Positions 8,043 to 16,993 are shown, counted from the stretch's first letter. The stretch: DNA of 45,429 bases from JAISGQ01 sp045604965 (GCA_045604965.1 JAZUPB010000042.1:1-45429), one strand, 5' to 3'. Numbers and translations: made by a program. Notes: generated from the sequence alone by a model not told the origin.

Positions 8043-9191
8043 ATGAAGAAAATAATGTCGATAATATGTTTACTGGCACTTGTGCTGACAATGTCTGTGC
8101 CTGTGTATGCAGATGAGAAGGAAACGGCGGTAAAGCTGTCTGCAAAATCAGCAATACTTATGAATGCAGAAACAGGGGAGATTCTGTATGAATACAATGC
8201 AGACGAGCGGCTGCCCGAAGCATCTATTACAAAGGTGATGACGCTTCTTCTTGTTTTCGAAGCGATAGAGTCGGGAAAAATAAGTTATGAGGATGAAGTA
8301 CGCTGCAGTGCTCACGCAGCCGGTATGGGCGGCTCGCAGATATGGCTCGAAGAGGGGGAAACAATGACTGTTGATGAGCTTTTGAAGGCTGCGGTGGTAG
8401 GCTCTGCAAATGACGCATCGGTTGCTCTTGCAGAACATATAGCAGGCTCTCACGAATCCTTTGTGGTTATGATGAATGACAGAGCAAGAGAGCTTAATAT
8501 GACTCAGACATCGTATAAAAACTGTACAGGACTTGACGCAGAGGGACACCTGACGTCGGCTCTTGATGTAGCGATAGTATCCGCTGAGCTGCTTAAACAC
8601 GAAGATATTCTCAATTACTCAACCATATGGATGGACACACTGCGAAACGGTGAATTTCAGCTTGCAAATACAAATAAACTGCTCAGAAGCTATCCCGATG
8701 CAATAGGGCTCAAGACAGGAACCACATCCCAGGCGGGCTGCTGCGTAAGCGCGGCGGCGCGAAGAGACGGAATGACTCTCATTGCAGTGATTATGGGAGC
8801 GCCAAACAGCAAGACACGCTTTGCCGAAGCCGCCGCACTGCTTGATTACGGCTTTGCAAACTGGGAAGTGGCGTCGGTGGCGGAATATGCACCTGATACC
8901 GAATCTGTAAAGGTCAGAGCAGGAATGGAACGTTCGCTTTCAACGGCTGCGATGCTTGACGGATATGTAGTTGTTGAAAAGGGAAGAAGGGGAGATATTA
9001 CAGCAGAAGTCGTTTACGACGGTGAAGTTACGGCACCTGTTGTTTCGGGGCAGACGGTCGGAACGGTAAAGCTTACTCTCGACGAAAAAACACTTGGAGA
9101 ATATAAAATAATCACAACAGCAGGTACGGAAAGGGTAACATTCGGAAAAGTATTCGTCTGTATGCTTCAAAGTCTGTTATCACTGTCATAA
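8043..9191 (+). CDS. D-alanyl-D-alanine carboxypeptidase (DacF/PBP5 type)
   Basis: A 382-residue secreted penicillin-binding protein that trims the terminal D-Ala from peptidoglycan stem peptides. A signal peptide occupies residues 1-23 (cleavage after VYA). Catalytic motifs are all present: SITK at 61-64, SAN at 121-123 and KTG at 224-226. The C-terminal beta domain (about 270-365) is followed by a short amphipathic tail (KVFVCMLQSLLSLS) that would peripherally anchor it to the membrane, as in PBP5 homologues. ATG 8043 follows GGAGGTG. A longer frame from 7989 would hide the signal peptide and is rejected. Confidence 0.94.
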   Translation: MKKIMSIICLLALVLTMSVPVYADEKETAVKLSAKSAILMNAETGEILYEYNADERLPEASITKVMTLLLVFEAIESGKISYEDEVRCSAHAAGMGGSQIWLEEGETMTVDELLKAAVVGSANDASVALAEHIAGSHESFVVMMNDRARELNMTQTSYKNCTGLDAEGHLTSALDVAIVSAELLKHEDILNYSTIWMDTLRNGEFQLANTNKLLRSYPDAIGLKTGTTSQAGCCVSAAARRDGMTLIAVIMGAPNSKTRFAEAAALLDYGFANWEVASVAEYAPDTESVKVRAGMERSLSTAAMLDGYVVVEKGRRGDITAEVVYDGEVTAPVVSGQTVGTVKLTLDEKTLGEYKIITTAGTERVTFGKVFVCMLQSLLSLS

Positions 9192-9247
9192 AATATTGAA
9201 ATTTTCATTAATTTTGTTCAAAAATAAAACAAAAATTGCCGCTGGAC

Positions 9248-9276
9248 TTGAAATAATCTCCGATATATTGTATTAT
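9248..9276 (+). promoter_or_regulatory. pgi promoter
   Basis: TTGAAA and TATTAT are separated by 17 bases, 31 bases before the pgi start. Confidence 0.75.
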
Positions 9277-9306
9277 AAAGCCACAGATTATTAGGAGGCA
9301 TTTATT

Positions 9307-10653
9307 ATGGCAATCAGACTGGACGACGGTTACATCGGAGAATTTTTAAGTGCGGAAGAGATTAACGCAATGCAGCCCCGTGTTGAGGCAGCAGCAAAAA
9401 CTCTTCACGACGGCACAGGTGCAGGAAACGATTTCCTTGGCTGGCTCACTCTTCCCACTGACTATGACAAAGACGAGTTCGCAAGAATTAAGGCTGCAGC
9501 AGCAAGAATTAGAGCTAATTCCGACATACTCGTAGTTATCGGTATCGGCGGCTCTTATCTCGGCGCACGTGCTGCTATCGAGTTCCTTACATCCCCCAAC
9601 TACAATCTTGTGGCAAAGGAATCCCCGAAGATCATTTATGCAGGCAACAACATCAGCGGCGCAGCACTTCGCGAAGCACTTGAAATGTGTGCAGCTGACG
9701 GTGTCAACGTTTCTGTAAATGTAATATCCAAGTCCGGTACAACTACCGAGCCTGCGATCGCATTCCGTGCATTCAGAGAGCTTCTCGAGAATAAGTACGG
9801 CGAAGAAGAGGCAGCAAAGAGAATATTCTGTACAACCGACAAAGAGCGCTTTGCTCTCAAGCAGCTTGCAGATGTCAAGGGCTATGAGTGCTTCGTAGTT
9901 CCCGACAACGTAGGCGGCAGATATTCCGTTCTCACAGCAGTAGGTCTTCTTCCCATCGCAGTAGCAGGTCTTGATATAGACGCACTTATGGAAGGCGCAA
10001 GAACCGCTCAGAACGAGCTCTGCGACAACGATATCGCAAAGAACGACTGCTATCGTTATGCGGCAATAAGAAACGCACTCCACGAAAAGGGCTATCTGGC
10101 AGAACTCTTTATCAGCTATGAGCCGAACCTCGTAATGCTTGCCGAGTGGTGGAAGCAGCTCTACGGTGAAAGCGAAGGCAAGGACGGAAAGGGCATCTAT
10201 CCCTCTTCCGCAACCTTCTCCACCGATCTGCACTCCCTTGGTCAGTACATTCAGGAGGGTGCGTTGAAGCTGTTCGAGACTGTCTGCCTTATAGATAATG
10301 CGAAGACCGACGTTGAGGTAAAGGATGATCCTGAGAATGTTGATAAGCTCAACTTCCTCTCTGGAAAGACTCTTTCCTACATCAACCAGAAGGCCTTTGA
10401 GGGAACACTTCTTGCACATACTGAGGGCGGCAACCCCAACCTCATCATAAGAGTTCCCGCAGCAGACGAGTTCAACCTCGGTTATCTGTTCTACTTCTAC
10501 GAAAAGGCTTGTGCTGTATCCGGCTATATGCTGGGCGTAAATCCCTTTGATCAGCCCGGTGTAGAGGCATACAAGAAGAATATGTATGCACTTCTCGGCA
10601 AGCCCGGCTTCGAAGAGCTGAAGGCAGAGCTTGAGGAAAAGCTTGCAAAATAA
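9307..10653 (+). CDS. pgi: glucose-6-phosphate isomerase
   Basis: The 448-residue enzyme interconverts glucose 6-phosphate and fructose 6-phosphate in glycolysis. Its length is that of the short bacterial PGI class. Recognisable parts are VIGIGGSYLGARA, the phosphate-binding SKSGTTTEPAIAF, NVGGRYSVLTAVGLLP and SSATFSTDLHSLGQYIQEG. AGGAGG precedes the ATG. Codon choice is strongly biased toward C-ending codons (TTC, CTC, ATC), like rplM and gdhA here, indicating high expression. The following P-loop gene shares the bias and is probably cotranscribed. Confidence 0.97.
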   Translation: MAIRLDDGYIGEFLSAEEINAMQPRVEAAAKTLHDGTGAGNDFLGWLTLPTDYDKDEFARIKAAAARIRANSDILVVIGIGGSYLGARAAIEFLTSPNYNLVAKESPKIIYAGNNISGAALREALEMCAADGVNVSVNVISKSGTTTEPAIAFRAFRELLENKYGEEEAAKRIFCTTDKERFALKQLADVKGYECFVVPDNVGGRYSVLTAVGLLPIAVAGLDIDALMEGARTAQNELCDNDIAKNDCYRYAAIRNALHEKGYLAELFISYEPNLVMLAEWWKQLYGESEGKDGKGIYPSSATFSTDLHSLGQYIQEGALKLFETVCLIDNAKTDVEVKDDPENVDKLNFLSGKTLSYINQKAFEGTLLAHTEGGNPNLIIRVPAADEFNLGYLFYFYEKACAVSGYMLGVNPFDQPGVEAYKKNMYALLGKPGFEELKAELEEKLAK

Positions 10654-10672
10654 AGTATCGGAGGAATTCAAA

Positions 10673-11089
10673 ATGATAAATTTACTTCTCGGACATAAGG
10701 GTTCCGGTAAAACCAAGAAGCTTATAGATCTTACCCATGCAGCAGTAGAGATTTCCAAGGGCAATGTAGTCTGCATCGAGAAGGGCGACACACTCACCTA
10801 CGGTCTCGACTACAATGCAAGACTCATCAACATTGAGGATTATGAAGTCCTCGGCTTTGATGCATTCTTTGGCTTCCTCTGCGGTCTTTGCGCAGGCAAC
10901 TACGACATTACCGATGTTCTTATCGATTCCACCCTTAAGATCGGCGGTAAGGATATGGAAGCTCTCGGCGTATTTATTAATAAGCTCGATAAGCTTTCCA
11001 AGGCTGCAAACGTACAGTTCACCCTTTCTGTTTCCGCAGATAAGGAAGAGCTTCCTGCAGGCATCGAAGAAGTAACTGCAGTTCTCTAA
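10673..11089 (+). CDS. small P-loop ATP-binding protein of unknown function
   Basis: A 138-residue protein beginning with a Walker A motif, GHKGSGKT, at residues 7-14, followed by alternating strands and helices. VLIDSTLKIGG (about 83-93) could be a Walker B-like strand. It is too short for a kinase or AAA module, and I cannot assign a function. GGAGG lies eight bases before the ATG, and the gene is 19 bases downstream of pgi. It uses the same highly-expressed codon set as pgi (GGC, CTC, AAG), so it should be abundant. A strong terminator follows it. Confidence 0.8.
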   Translation: MINLLLGHKGSGKTKKLIDLTHAAVEISKGNVVCIEKGDTLTYGLDYNARLINIEDYEVLGFDAFFGFLCGLCAGNYDITDVLIDSTLKIGGKDMEALGVFINKLDKLSKAANVQFTLSVSADKEELPAGIEEVTAVL

Positions 11090-11101
11090 AATGCTATATT
11101 C

Positions 11102-11135
11102 CCTGAGGGAGAGACACTCTCCCTCAGGAAATTTT
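11102..11135 (+). terminator. terminator of the pgi operon
   Basis: CCTGAGGGAGAG and CTCTCCCTCAGG form a perfect 12-bp stem with loop ACA, followed by AAATTTT. Confidence 0.88.
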
Positions 11136-11166
11136 CTGTTTAACCTATTTTCTCGGAATAATTAGG

Positions 11167-11196
11167 TTGACAAAGTCCACCTCGTTATATTATAAT
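11167..11196 (+). promoter_or_regulatory. yceD-rpmF promoter
   Basis: TTGACA and TATAAT with an 18-base spacer, 26 bases before the ATG at 11222. Confidence 0.8.
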
Positions 11197-11221
11197 ACAT
11201 CGAGTGAATCGAGGTACTGTA

Positions 11222-11710
11222 ATGCAGTTTGATTTAAGAACCCTGTTTTCGCAGGAGGGGGAACGCCTTTCTGTGGAGTATGATCTTGATATGGCAAAGT
11301 TTGAGGAAGAAGGCTCGTCCTTCGAGTCACCTGTTCATATCAAAGGCGAGATAGTTAACAGAAGCGGAATAACGACTCTCAGCTATGAGGCTGATTTTGA
11401 ATATTGCCGCCCCTGTGACAGATGCGACGAGGAGCTCATCGAGGATATGCATTACAGCTTCTCGCATGTGCTGCTTCCAAGTCTCAGCGACGAAACCGAT
11501 GATGAAATAATCGAGGTTCCGGGATGTATGCTGGATTTGGATGAGTTGGCTTATTCTGATATTTTGCTCGGCCTGCCGACGAAATACCTGTGCTCTGAGG
11601 ATTGCAAAGGGATATGCCCCCAGTGCGGAGCAAATCTCAATGATGGCGATTGCGATTGCGAAATCGACAATGTTGATCCTCGACTTGCAGCACTCAGAGA
11701 TTTATTATAG
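11222..11710 (+). CDS. YceD family protein (DUF177)
   Basis: A 162-residue protein of the YceD/DUF177 family, which is widely encoded next to rpmF and is linked to 23S rRNA accumulation. The conserved cysteine pairs are visible: CRPCDRC around residue 64 and, near the C-terminus, CSEDCKGICPQCG with the tail CDCE. ATG 11222 is chosen because GAGGT precedes it and the promoter would start transcription close to 11203, making the GTG at 11204 essentially leaderless. rpmF begins 16 bases later. Confidence 0.9.
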   Translation: MQFDLRTLFSQEGERLSVEYDLDMAKFEEEGSSFESPVHIKGEIVNRSGITTLSYEADFEYCRPCDRCDEELIEDMHYSFSHVLLPSLSDETDDEIIEVPGCMLDLDELAYSDILLGLPTKYLCSEDCKGICPQCGANLNDGDCDCEIDNVDPRLAALRDLL

Positions 11711-11726
11711 AAGGAGGTGCTGAAGA

Positions 11727-11915
11727 ATGGCGGTACCTAAGAGAAAAACTTCAAAGGCTAGAAGAGATAAGAGACGTTCCAGCGTCTGGAAGCTTGACGC
11801 TCCCACTCTTGTAAAGTGCAATCACTGCGGTGAACTCATCAGACCTCATCGTCTGTGCGCTTCCTGTGGCTATTATAACGGCAGACAGGTTGTCAAGATG
11901 GAAAACGACAAATAA
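11727..11915 (+). CDS. rpmF: 50S ribosomal protein L32
   Basis: The 62-residue sequence starts MAVPKRKTSKARRDKRRS, the standard bacterial L32 N-terminus. It keeps the four-cysteine zinc ribbon (CNHCG and CASCGYYNG), so it is the zinc-binding C+ form rather than the zinc-independent paralogue. AAGGAGGTG precedes it. In many Firmicutes plsX follows, whereas here a DUF512 radical SAM gene does. Confidence 0.97.
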   Translation: MAVPKRKTSKARRDKRRSSVWKLDAPTLVKCNHCGELIRPHRLCASCGYYNGRQVVKMENDK

Positions 11916-11952
11916 TCAAGCATATGCAAGATTAGCGACTGTAACTGCTCAT

Positions 11953-11979
11953 GCGTCTGTGCCTCTTCGACACAGACGC
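11953..11979 (+). other. stem-loop between rpmF and the DUF512 gene
   Basis: GCGTCTGTG and CACAGACGC form a nine-base stem with a nine-base loop. The nearest T-run starts about 22 bases further on, so it is not a canonical terminator. It may stabilise the rpmF 3' end or reduce read-through. Confidence 0.5.
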
Positions 11980-12034
11980 TCTTGAGTTGTTGCGGTCATT
12001 GTTTTTTAATCAGAAAATAAAAGGAGGAGTCAGT

Positions 12035-13336
12035 ATGCCCGTTCTTATCTGCGCAGTGGAGGAAAACAGCATAGCACAGGAGTGCGGCATTGAATCGGGA
12101 ACAGTGCTCGTGTCGATAAATGAGCACGAAATAAATGATGTGCTTGATTTCCGCTTCTTTGAAACAAGTGAAAATCTGACCCTCGAGCTTGAAAAAGGCG
12201 GAGTGCGCCGAAAAGTGGAAATAGAAAAGGACGAGTATGATGAGTTGGGTCTGGTATTTGAGACCTATCTTATGGACAAGCAGAAATCCTGTAAAAACAA
12301 GTGTATTTTCTGCTTTATAGATCAGCTGCCGAAAGGCATGCGTGAGAGCCTTTATTTTAAAGACGACGATTCGCGTCTGTCATTTCTTTTCGGAAATTAT
12401 ATGACGCTTACAAATATGACAGATAAGGACATAGACAGAATACTTATGATGCATATAAGCCCTGTCAATGTATCTGTCCACACAATGAACCCCGACCTAA
12501 GGGTCGAAATGATGAAGAATCCCAATGCGGGCAAGTCTATAGAAATGCTGAAACGTCTTGCATCAGGCGGCATTGATGTAAACTGTCAGCTTGTGCTTTG
12601 CCCGGGAATAAATGACGGCAAAGAGCTTGAATATTCCCTTAATGAGCTTATGAAGCTTACCCCGGCACTAAGAAGCATAGCACTTGTGCCTGTAGGACTT
12701 ACAAAACACAGGGAAGGGCTGTGTGCTCTGCGCCTGTTCAATAAAGAAGAAGCGCTGGAAGTAGTAAAAACAGCACAGCGTTTTTCGGAAAAATCTCTTC
12801 GCGACAATGGCTCGCGAATCGTATACGCTGCAGATGAATTTTATATAAAGGCAGAGCTTCCGTTCCCTGACGAAGAAGAGTATGAGGAGTTCGCACAGCT
12901 TGAAAACGGAGTAGGTCTTGTGACCTCACTCGAAAACGAATTCGAAAGAGCAGTTGAGGATACTGATGCAGACAACAGACAGAGAACTGTTACTATTGCA
13001 ACAGGTGTTTCGGCTGCCCCAATACTTAGGAGTATGCTTGATTCCCATATGGGAAAATGGAGTTCGGTAAAATATAGTATAGTACCAATAATAAACAACT
13101 TCTTCGGAGAGACTATAACCGTTGCGGGTCTTGTTACAGGCGGCGATCTTATAGCTCAGCTCAAGGGCAGGGAGCTTGGCGATGAGCTTCTTATCCCAAG
13201 AGTTATGCTTCGCCACGAGGGAGATTTATTCCTCGACGATGTTTCGGTTGAAGATGTAGAAAGGGAGCTTGCGATAAAGGTAAGAGTAGTTCCGAATGAC
13301 GGCTATGAATTACTGTATGCAGTTCTCGGCGAATAA
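12035..13336 (+). CDS. DUF512 family putative radical SAM protein
   Basis: A 433-residue protein of the TIGR03279/DUF512 family found next to der in clostridia and cyanobacteria. Residues 1-70 look PDZ-like (EECGIESGTVLVSIN-type turn). A radical SAM cluster motif CKNKCIFC has Cys86, Cys90 and Cys93. The DUF512 region spans about 270-425. The substrate is unknown. ATG 12035 follows AAGGAGGAG. The longer frame from 11951 runs through the stem-loop and lacks a ribosome binding site. der begins 14 bases downstream. Confidence 0.9.
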   Translation: MPVLICAVEENSIAQECGIESGTVLVSINEHEINDVLDFRFFETSENLTLELEKGGVRRKVEIEKDEYDELGLVFETYLMDKQKSCKNKCIFCFIDQLPKGMRESLYFKDDDSRLSFLFGNYMTLTNMTDKDIDRILMMHISPVNVSVHTMNPDLRVEMMKNPNAGKSIEMLKRLASGGIDVNCQLVLCPGINDGKELEYSLNELMKLTPALRSIALVPVGLTKHREGLCALRLFNKEEALEVVKTAQRFSEKSLRDNGSRIVYAADEFYIKAELPFPDEEEYEEFAQLENGVGLVTSLENEFERAVEDTDADNRQRTVTIATGVSAAPILRSMLDSHMGKWSSVKYSIVPIINNFFGETITVAGLVTGGDLIAQLKGRELGDELLIPRVMLRHEGDLFLDDVSVEDVERELAIKVRVVPNDGYELLYAVLGE

Positions 13337-13350
13337 AGAGGTGTATGTAA

Positions 13351-14676
13351 ATGGCAAAACCTATAGTTGCGGTAGTTGGCAGACCTAATGTAGGTAAATC
13401 AACTCTTTTTAACAAGATAACAGGCAGACGCCTTGCAATAGTAGAGGACACTCCCGGAGTAACCAGAGACAGACTGTATGCAGACGGCGAGTGGTGCGGA
13501 CACGAATTTCTGCTTGTGGATACAGGCGGTATCGAGCCTTTCTCCAACGACATAATCCTGTCACAGATGAGAAAGCAGGCTCAGCTTGCCATAGACACAG
13601 CTGATGTAATAATTTTTGTAACTGATATTCGCACAGGCGTAGTTGCAACCGATATGGAAGTTGCGGCAATGCTCCAGAAGAGCAACCGTCCCATTGTGCT
13701 GTGCGTAAACAAATGCGATACACTTGGCGCACCTCAGCCTGAATTCTACGAGTTTTACAATCTGGGTCTCGGTGATCCCATTGCGGTTTCTGCTTCTCAC
13801 GGTCACGGAACAGGCGACCTGCTTGATGAAGTAGTAAAATACTTCCCTGAGGATAATTCAGAGGATTTCGATGAAAGCTACATCAAAGTCGCTGTTATCG
13901 GCAAGCCCAATGCAGGTAAGTCGTCTCTTGTAAACAAGGTAGTTGGCGAGGACAGAATGATAGTTTCCGATATAGCAGGAACTACCCGCGATGCTGTAGA
14001 CTCTGCAGTCGAAAATGAACACGGCAAATTTGTGTTTATTGATACGGCAGGTATTCGTCGCCGAAGCAAAGTAAACGACAATATCGAACGCTACAGCATA
14101 ATTCGCGCAGAGGCTGCTGTTGACAGAGCTGATGTGTGCGTAATAATGATAGATGCCACACAGGGCTTTACGGAGCAGGATTCCAAGATTGCGGGCCTTG
14201 CCAACGAAAAGGGCAAAGGCTGTATAATTGCGGTCAATAAATGGGATGCAATTGTGAAGAATAACCGAACAATGGACGAGTTCAGGAAAAGTTTGGAAAA
14301 TGACTTGTCATTTATGTCCTACGCACCTATAATATTCATATCTGCGAAAACGGGGCAGAGGCTTGACAGACTGTTTGAGCTTATCAAGTATGTAGCCGAT
14401 CAGAACTCAATGCGCATTACAACAGGTATGCTCAATGAGCTCCTGGCGGAAGCAACTCAGCGTGTACAGCCTCCCACAGATAAGGGCAAGAGACTGAAGA
14501 TTTACTATATGACTCAGCCTTCTACGAAGCCGCCAACATTTGTATGCTTCGTAAACAATGCAGATCTGTTCCACTTCTCATATCAGAGATATCTGGAAAA
14601 CCGTATAAGAGAGACCTTCGGATTGGAAGGTACACCTGTGCGTTTTGTTATCAGAGAGAGGTCGGACAAAAAATAG
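13351..14676 (+). CDS. der: ribosome biogenesis GTPase Der (EngA)
   Basis: The 441-residue length is typical. It has two tandem GTPase domains: the first has GRPNVGKS (10-17), DTPG and NKCD. The second has GKPNAGKSS (about 186), the switch GTTRD, DTAG and NKWD. A C-terminal KH-like domain (about 350-437) contacts rRNA. Der acts in 50S subunit assembly. The order DUF512-der-plsY supports the call. Confidence 0.98.
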   Translation: MAKPIVAVVGRPNVGKSTLFNKITGRRLAIVEDTPGVTRDRLYADGEWCGHEFLLVDTGGIEPFSNDIILSQMRKQAQLAIDTADVIIFVTDIRTGVVATDMEVAAMLQKSNRPIVLCVNKCDTLGAPQPEFYEFYNLGLGDPIAVSASHGHGTGDLLDEVVKYFPEDNSEDFDESYIKVAVIGKPNAGKSSLVNKVVGEDRMIVSDIAGTTRDAVDSAVENEHGKFVFIDTAGIRRRSKVNDNIERYSIIRAEAAVDRADVCVIMIDATQGFTEQDSKIAGLANEKGKGCIIAVNKWDAIVKNNRTMDEFRKSLENDLSFMSYAPIIFISAKTGQRLDRLFELIKYVADQNSMRITTGMLNELLAEATQRVQPPTDKGKRLKIYYMTQPSTKPPTFVCFVNNADLFHFSYQRYLENRIRETFGLEGTPVRFVIRERSDKK

Positions 14677-14687
14677 GAGGGATTGTG

Positions 14688-15383
14688 TTGATAAGTAAAC
14701 TTATAATAGTTTACGTGCTGACTGCGATTTTGGCATACCTTTTGGGAAGTATCAATTTTTCTATAATCATAACAAAGGCATATCTGAAAAAAGATATTCG
14801 TGAATTCGGCAGCGGCAACGCAGGTACTACCAATGTGCTCAGAAGCGTGGGAAAGTTACCATCTGCACTGACATTCCTCGGCGACTTTGTAAAAGCTGTG
14901 GCATCTGTACTGATTGCCATTGTGCTTTATAAGTATGTGTTCAATATTCAGCTTGGTTATGGCGATGAGCTGATGAATGTCGGCAAGGGCATAGCGGCTT
15001 TATTTGTAATGGTTGGACACGTCTGGCCAATATATTACAAATTCAAGGGCGGCAAGGGCGTTGTAACAGGTGCGGCGATATCCCTTATGATGCACCCCGT
15101 TGCTTTTGCGGTATGTATCGTAACCTTTATTATTGTGATGCTTTTCAGCAGAATAGTATCTCTCTCCTCTATTATTGCAACAGCAACCTTCCCTTTCTCA
15201 ATGTTTGTCATAACCCTTCTTTACTATAAGAACGATGCAAACGCAAATCTCTGGTATGTGGTCGTGATGACTGTTCTTGCGGTAGGTTATGCCGCACTGA
15301 TAATCGGAAAGCATCACGAGAATATTGCCCGACTCAAAGCAGGCACAGAAAAGAAGATAACCGCCAAGAAAAAAGAGGCATAA
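14688..15383 (+). CDS. plsY: glycerol-3-phosphate acyltransferase PlsY
   Basis: A 231-residue integral membrane enzyme with five to six helices that acylates glycerol 3-phosphate from acyl-phosphate, the first step of phospholipid synthesis. Three conserved motifs are visible: GSGNAGTTNVLR, the FKGGKGVVTG loop and the GKHHEN motif near the C-terminus. The start is non-ATG: AGGAGG at 14675-14680 serves either GTG 14685 (4-base spacer) or TTG 14688 (7-base spacer), and I prefer the latter. The C-terminal 15 residues are lysine-rich. It lies 11 bases after der. Confidence 0.93.
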   Translation: MISKLIIVYVLTAILAYLLGSINFSIIITKAYLKKDIREFGSGNAGTTNVLRSVGKLPSALTFLGDFVKAVASVLIAIVLYKYVFNIQLGYGDELMNVGKGIAALFVMVGHVWPIYYKFKGGKGVVTGAAISLMMHPVAFAVCIVTFIIVMLFSRIVSLSSIIATATFPFSMFVITLLYYKNDANANLWYVVVMTVLAVGYAALIIGKHHENIARLKAGTEKKITAKKKEA

Positions 15384-15394
15384 GTACGCAGATA

Positions 15395-15432
15395 AACCCA
15401 CAGCATTGATTTGCTGTGGGTTGACTTTTTTA
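15395..15432 (+). terminator. terminator of the DUF512-der-plsY operon
   Basis: AACCCACAGC and GCTGTGGGTT enclose an eight-base loop and are followed by GAC and a seven-T run. Confidence 0.9.
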
Positions 15433-15473
15433 TTATGCAATGATAACATCAAGATGAAAAGGAGTGTGAGACT

Positions 15474-15866
15474 GTGTTGTTTTTTTCAAAACCGACATAT
15501 AGAGAAGTGCAGATGACATTTATTTATGACTGCTACAGTGATGGTTATGATGTGTGCCTCGAATCGGGGCTTCTTGATATTGAAGCCTGCGGTGTTGTTG
15601 ACGGAGTGCAGAAATACTTTTACGAAAGTTTCATACTCAAAAAGCCTTCACTGTATGATAACGGCGATTATGAGCAGATGATAGAGCTGTTAAAGAACAG
15701 TCAGGGCAAAGAGGTCACAGTCAGATTGAAATACAAAAAAGACCGTCTTAAGGATTTTGAGATTATTCCCGAGAGCATTGCCAAGGCATATAATGACTGT
15801 CGATTTGAAGAGCTTCAGCCTATTGGAAGAGGTATAAATGACGTCTCGTGCAGGAAAACATATTAA
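15474..15866 (+). CDS. hypothetical protein
   Basis: A 130-residue soluble protein I do not recognise. It is rich in Tyr, Asp and Lys, with no signal peptide or membrane helix. A repeated alternation of strand-like (VTVRLKYKKD) and helix-like (YEQMIELLKN) segments suggests a small alpha/beta fold. The start is GTG at 15474 with AAAAGGAG nine bases upstream. A TTG immediately follows as a second possible start. It stands between the plsY terminator and an unrelated phosphatase gene. Confidence 0.7.
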   Translation: MLFFSKPTYREVQMTFIYDCYSDGYDVCLESGLLDIEACGVVDGVQKYFYESFILKKPSLYDNGDYEQMIELLKNSQGKEVTVRLKYKKDRLKDFEIIPESIAKAYNDCRFEELQPIGRGINDVSCRKTY

Positions 15867-15872
15867 TATTAT

Positions 15873-15908
15873 CCATAGCTACGAGTAAATGCCTGTTTTA
15901 TGCTATGG
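15873..15908. other. inverted repeat in intergenic spacer
   Basis: CCATAGC and GCTATGG lie 22 bases apart, between the hypothetical gene and the phosphatase. No T-run follows, so a terminator is unlikely. Nothing else is recognised in this 111-base spacer. Confidence 0.35.
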
Positions 15909-15977
15909 TTGATTCAGCAATCCCGGTGTTGTAAAGATAAATAAGGATTTGTCTGATGAAAGGCGAGGAGGGGCGAA

Positions 15978-16577
15978 ATGAGAATTCTTGTGATCAGACA
16001 CGGAGAGTCAGAAGCGGATGTTCTTAATGTACATGAGGGGAGAGCCGACTTTAATTTAACAGAAAAAGGGCATATGCAAGCGGAAGCTATGGCGGAATAT
16101 GTCAGCAAGCATTACAACGTCGGTAAAATATATGCAAGTACATTGAAGAGAGCTGTTCAAACCGCAGCACATTTATCCAAAAAGATAGATGTACCGATTG
16201 TTCTGGACGATAACCTAATGGAGTTTGATAATGGTTTATTGGCAGGGTTAAGCTGGGCCGAAGCTGATGAAAAGTATCCTAAGGTAGAGAATTTGCCGAT
16301 CGACCAATCTGTGTATGGTCAAGAGACTAAAATTGAATTTAGAAATCGAGCGGAAGCCGCATTTGAGAGAATAATTGATGAAAATGATGATGTGACAGTT
16401 GCGATTATATCGCATGGTGGTATGATTAATCAGTTATATCACGTTTTTTTGAGACTTCCGATCGAATCAAAGATTTTCTTCGTAACAGGAGATACAGGAA
16501 TTCATGAGTGGATTTTAAGAGAAGAGAGATATATTTTAACAACGAATTATTTGGGACATACAATAGAAGTTAAATAA
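15978..16577 (+). CDS. histidine phosphatase family protein (phosphoglycerate-mutase-like)
   Basis: A 199-residue protein with the catalytic RHGES motif at residues 7-11, a second arginine in STLKRAVQTA, and the second catalytic histidine in ISHGGM. These are the hallmarks of branch 1 histidine phosphatases, which include cofactor-dependent phosphoglycerate mutases and small-molecule phosphatases. A specific substrate cannot be given. GGAGGGG precedes the ATG. Codon use is more A/T-rich than the neighbouring housekeeping genes, hinting at a later arrival. Confidence 0.88.
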   Translation: MRILVIRHGESEADVLNVHEGRADFNLTEKGHMQAEAMAEYVSKHYNVGKIYASTLKRAVQTAAHLSKKIDVPIVLDDNLMEFDNGLLAGLSWAEADEKYPKVENLPIDQSVYGQETKIEFRNRAEAAFERIIDENDDVTVAIISHGGMINQLYHVFLRLPIESKIFFVTGDTGIHEWILREERYILTTNYLGHTIEVK

Positions 16578-16716
16578 TAGAATATTGTATAAGGAAAACT
16601 ATCCCTACAACGCTTACGTTTTAAATTTCATCAATATACCCGGAAGCCACCAACCGTATAAGATTGGCTTCTCGTCTCCTTTCCAACTCGCAGAATTAAA
16701 ATCAACACAAAGAAAA

Positions 16717-16742
16717 ACGCCCTGTTCAAAAGAACAGGGCGT
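16717..16742. terminator. bidirectional terminator, rpmB/phosphatase
   Basis: ACGCCCTGTTC and GAACAGGGCGT form a perfect 11-bp stem with loop AAAA. The A-run on its left gives TTTTTCT on the minus strand, so it mainly ends rpmB transcription. Confidence 0.85.
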
Positions 16743-16762
16743 ATCATTTTTCAGCAACGAGC

Positions 16763-16951
16763 TTAGACAGCACGAGTTACCTTACCGGAACGCAGGCAGC
16801 GAGTGCAAGCATGTACTCTTTTAGGAGAGCCGCCCACGATAGCCTTAACGCGCTTTACGTTGGGCTTCCAGGTTCTGTTGGAACGTCTGTGAGAGTGAGA
16901 CTGTCTGATGCCGAAAGAAACTTCCTTACCGCAGAAATCACATTTTGCCAT
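16763..16951 (-). CDS. rpmB: 50S ribosomal protein L28
   Basis: A 62-residue basic protein beginning MAKCDFCGK, with SHSHRRSNRTWKPN and the second cysteine pair CTRCLRSGKV. Both CxxC pairs are kept, so it is the zinc-binding form of L28. AAGGAGGTG lies upstream of the ATG. It has its own promoter and a bidirectional terminator. Confidence 0.96.
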   Translation of the reverse strand: MAKCDFCGKEVSFGIRQSHSHRRSNRTWKPNVKRVKAIVGGSPKRVHACTRCLRSGKVTRAV

Positions 16952-16993
16952 GGATCTGCACCTCCTTTGAGTAAAAAACTAAGCAACGAAGTT

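Noticed and set aside
9346..10797. 483-codon open frame antisense to pgi
   Set aside because: It mirrors the pgi codon bias, has no ribosome binding site and makes a cysteine-rich, family-less protein.
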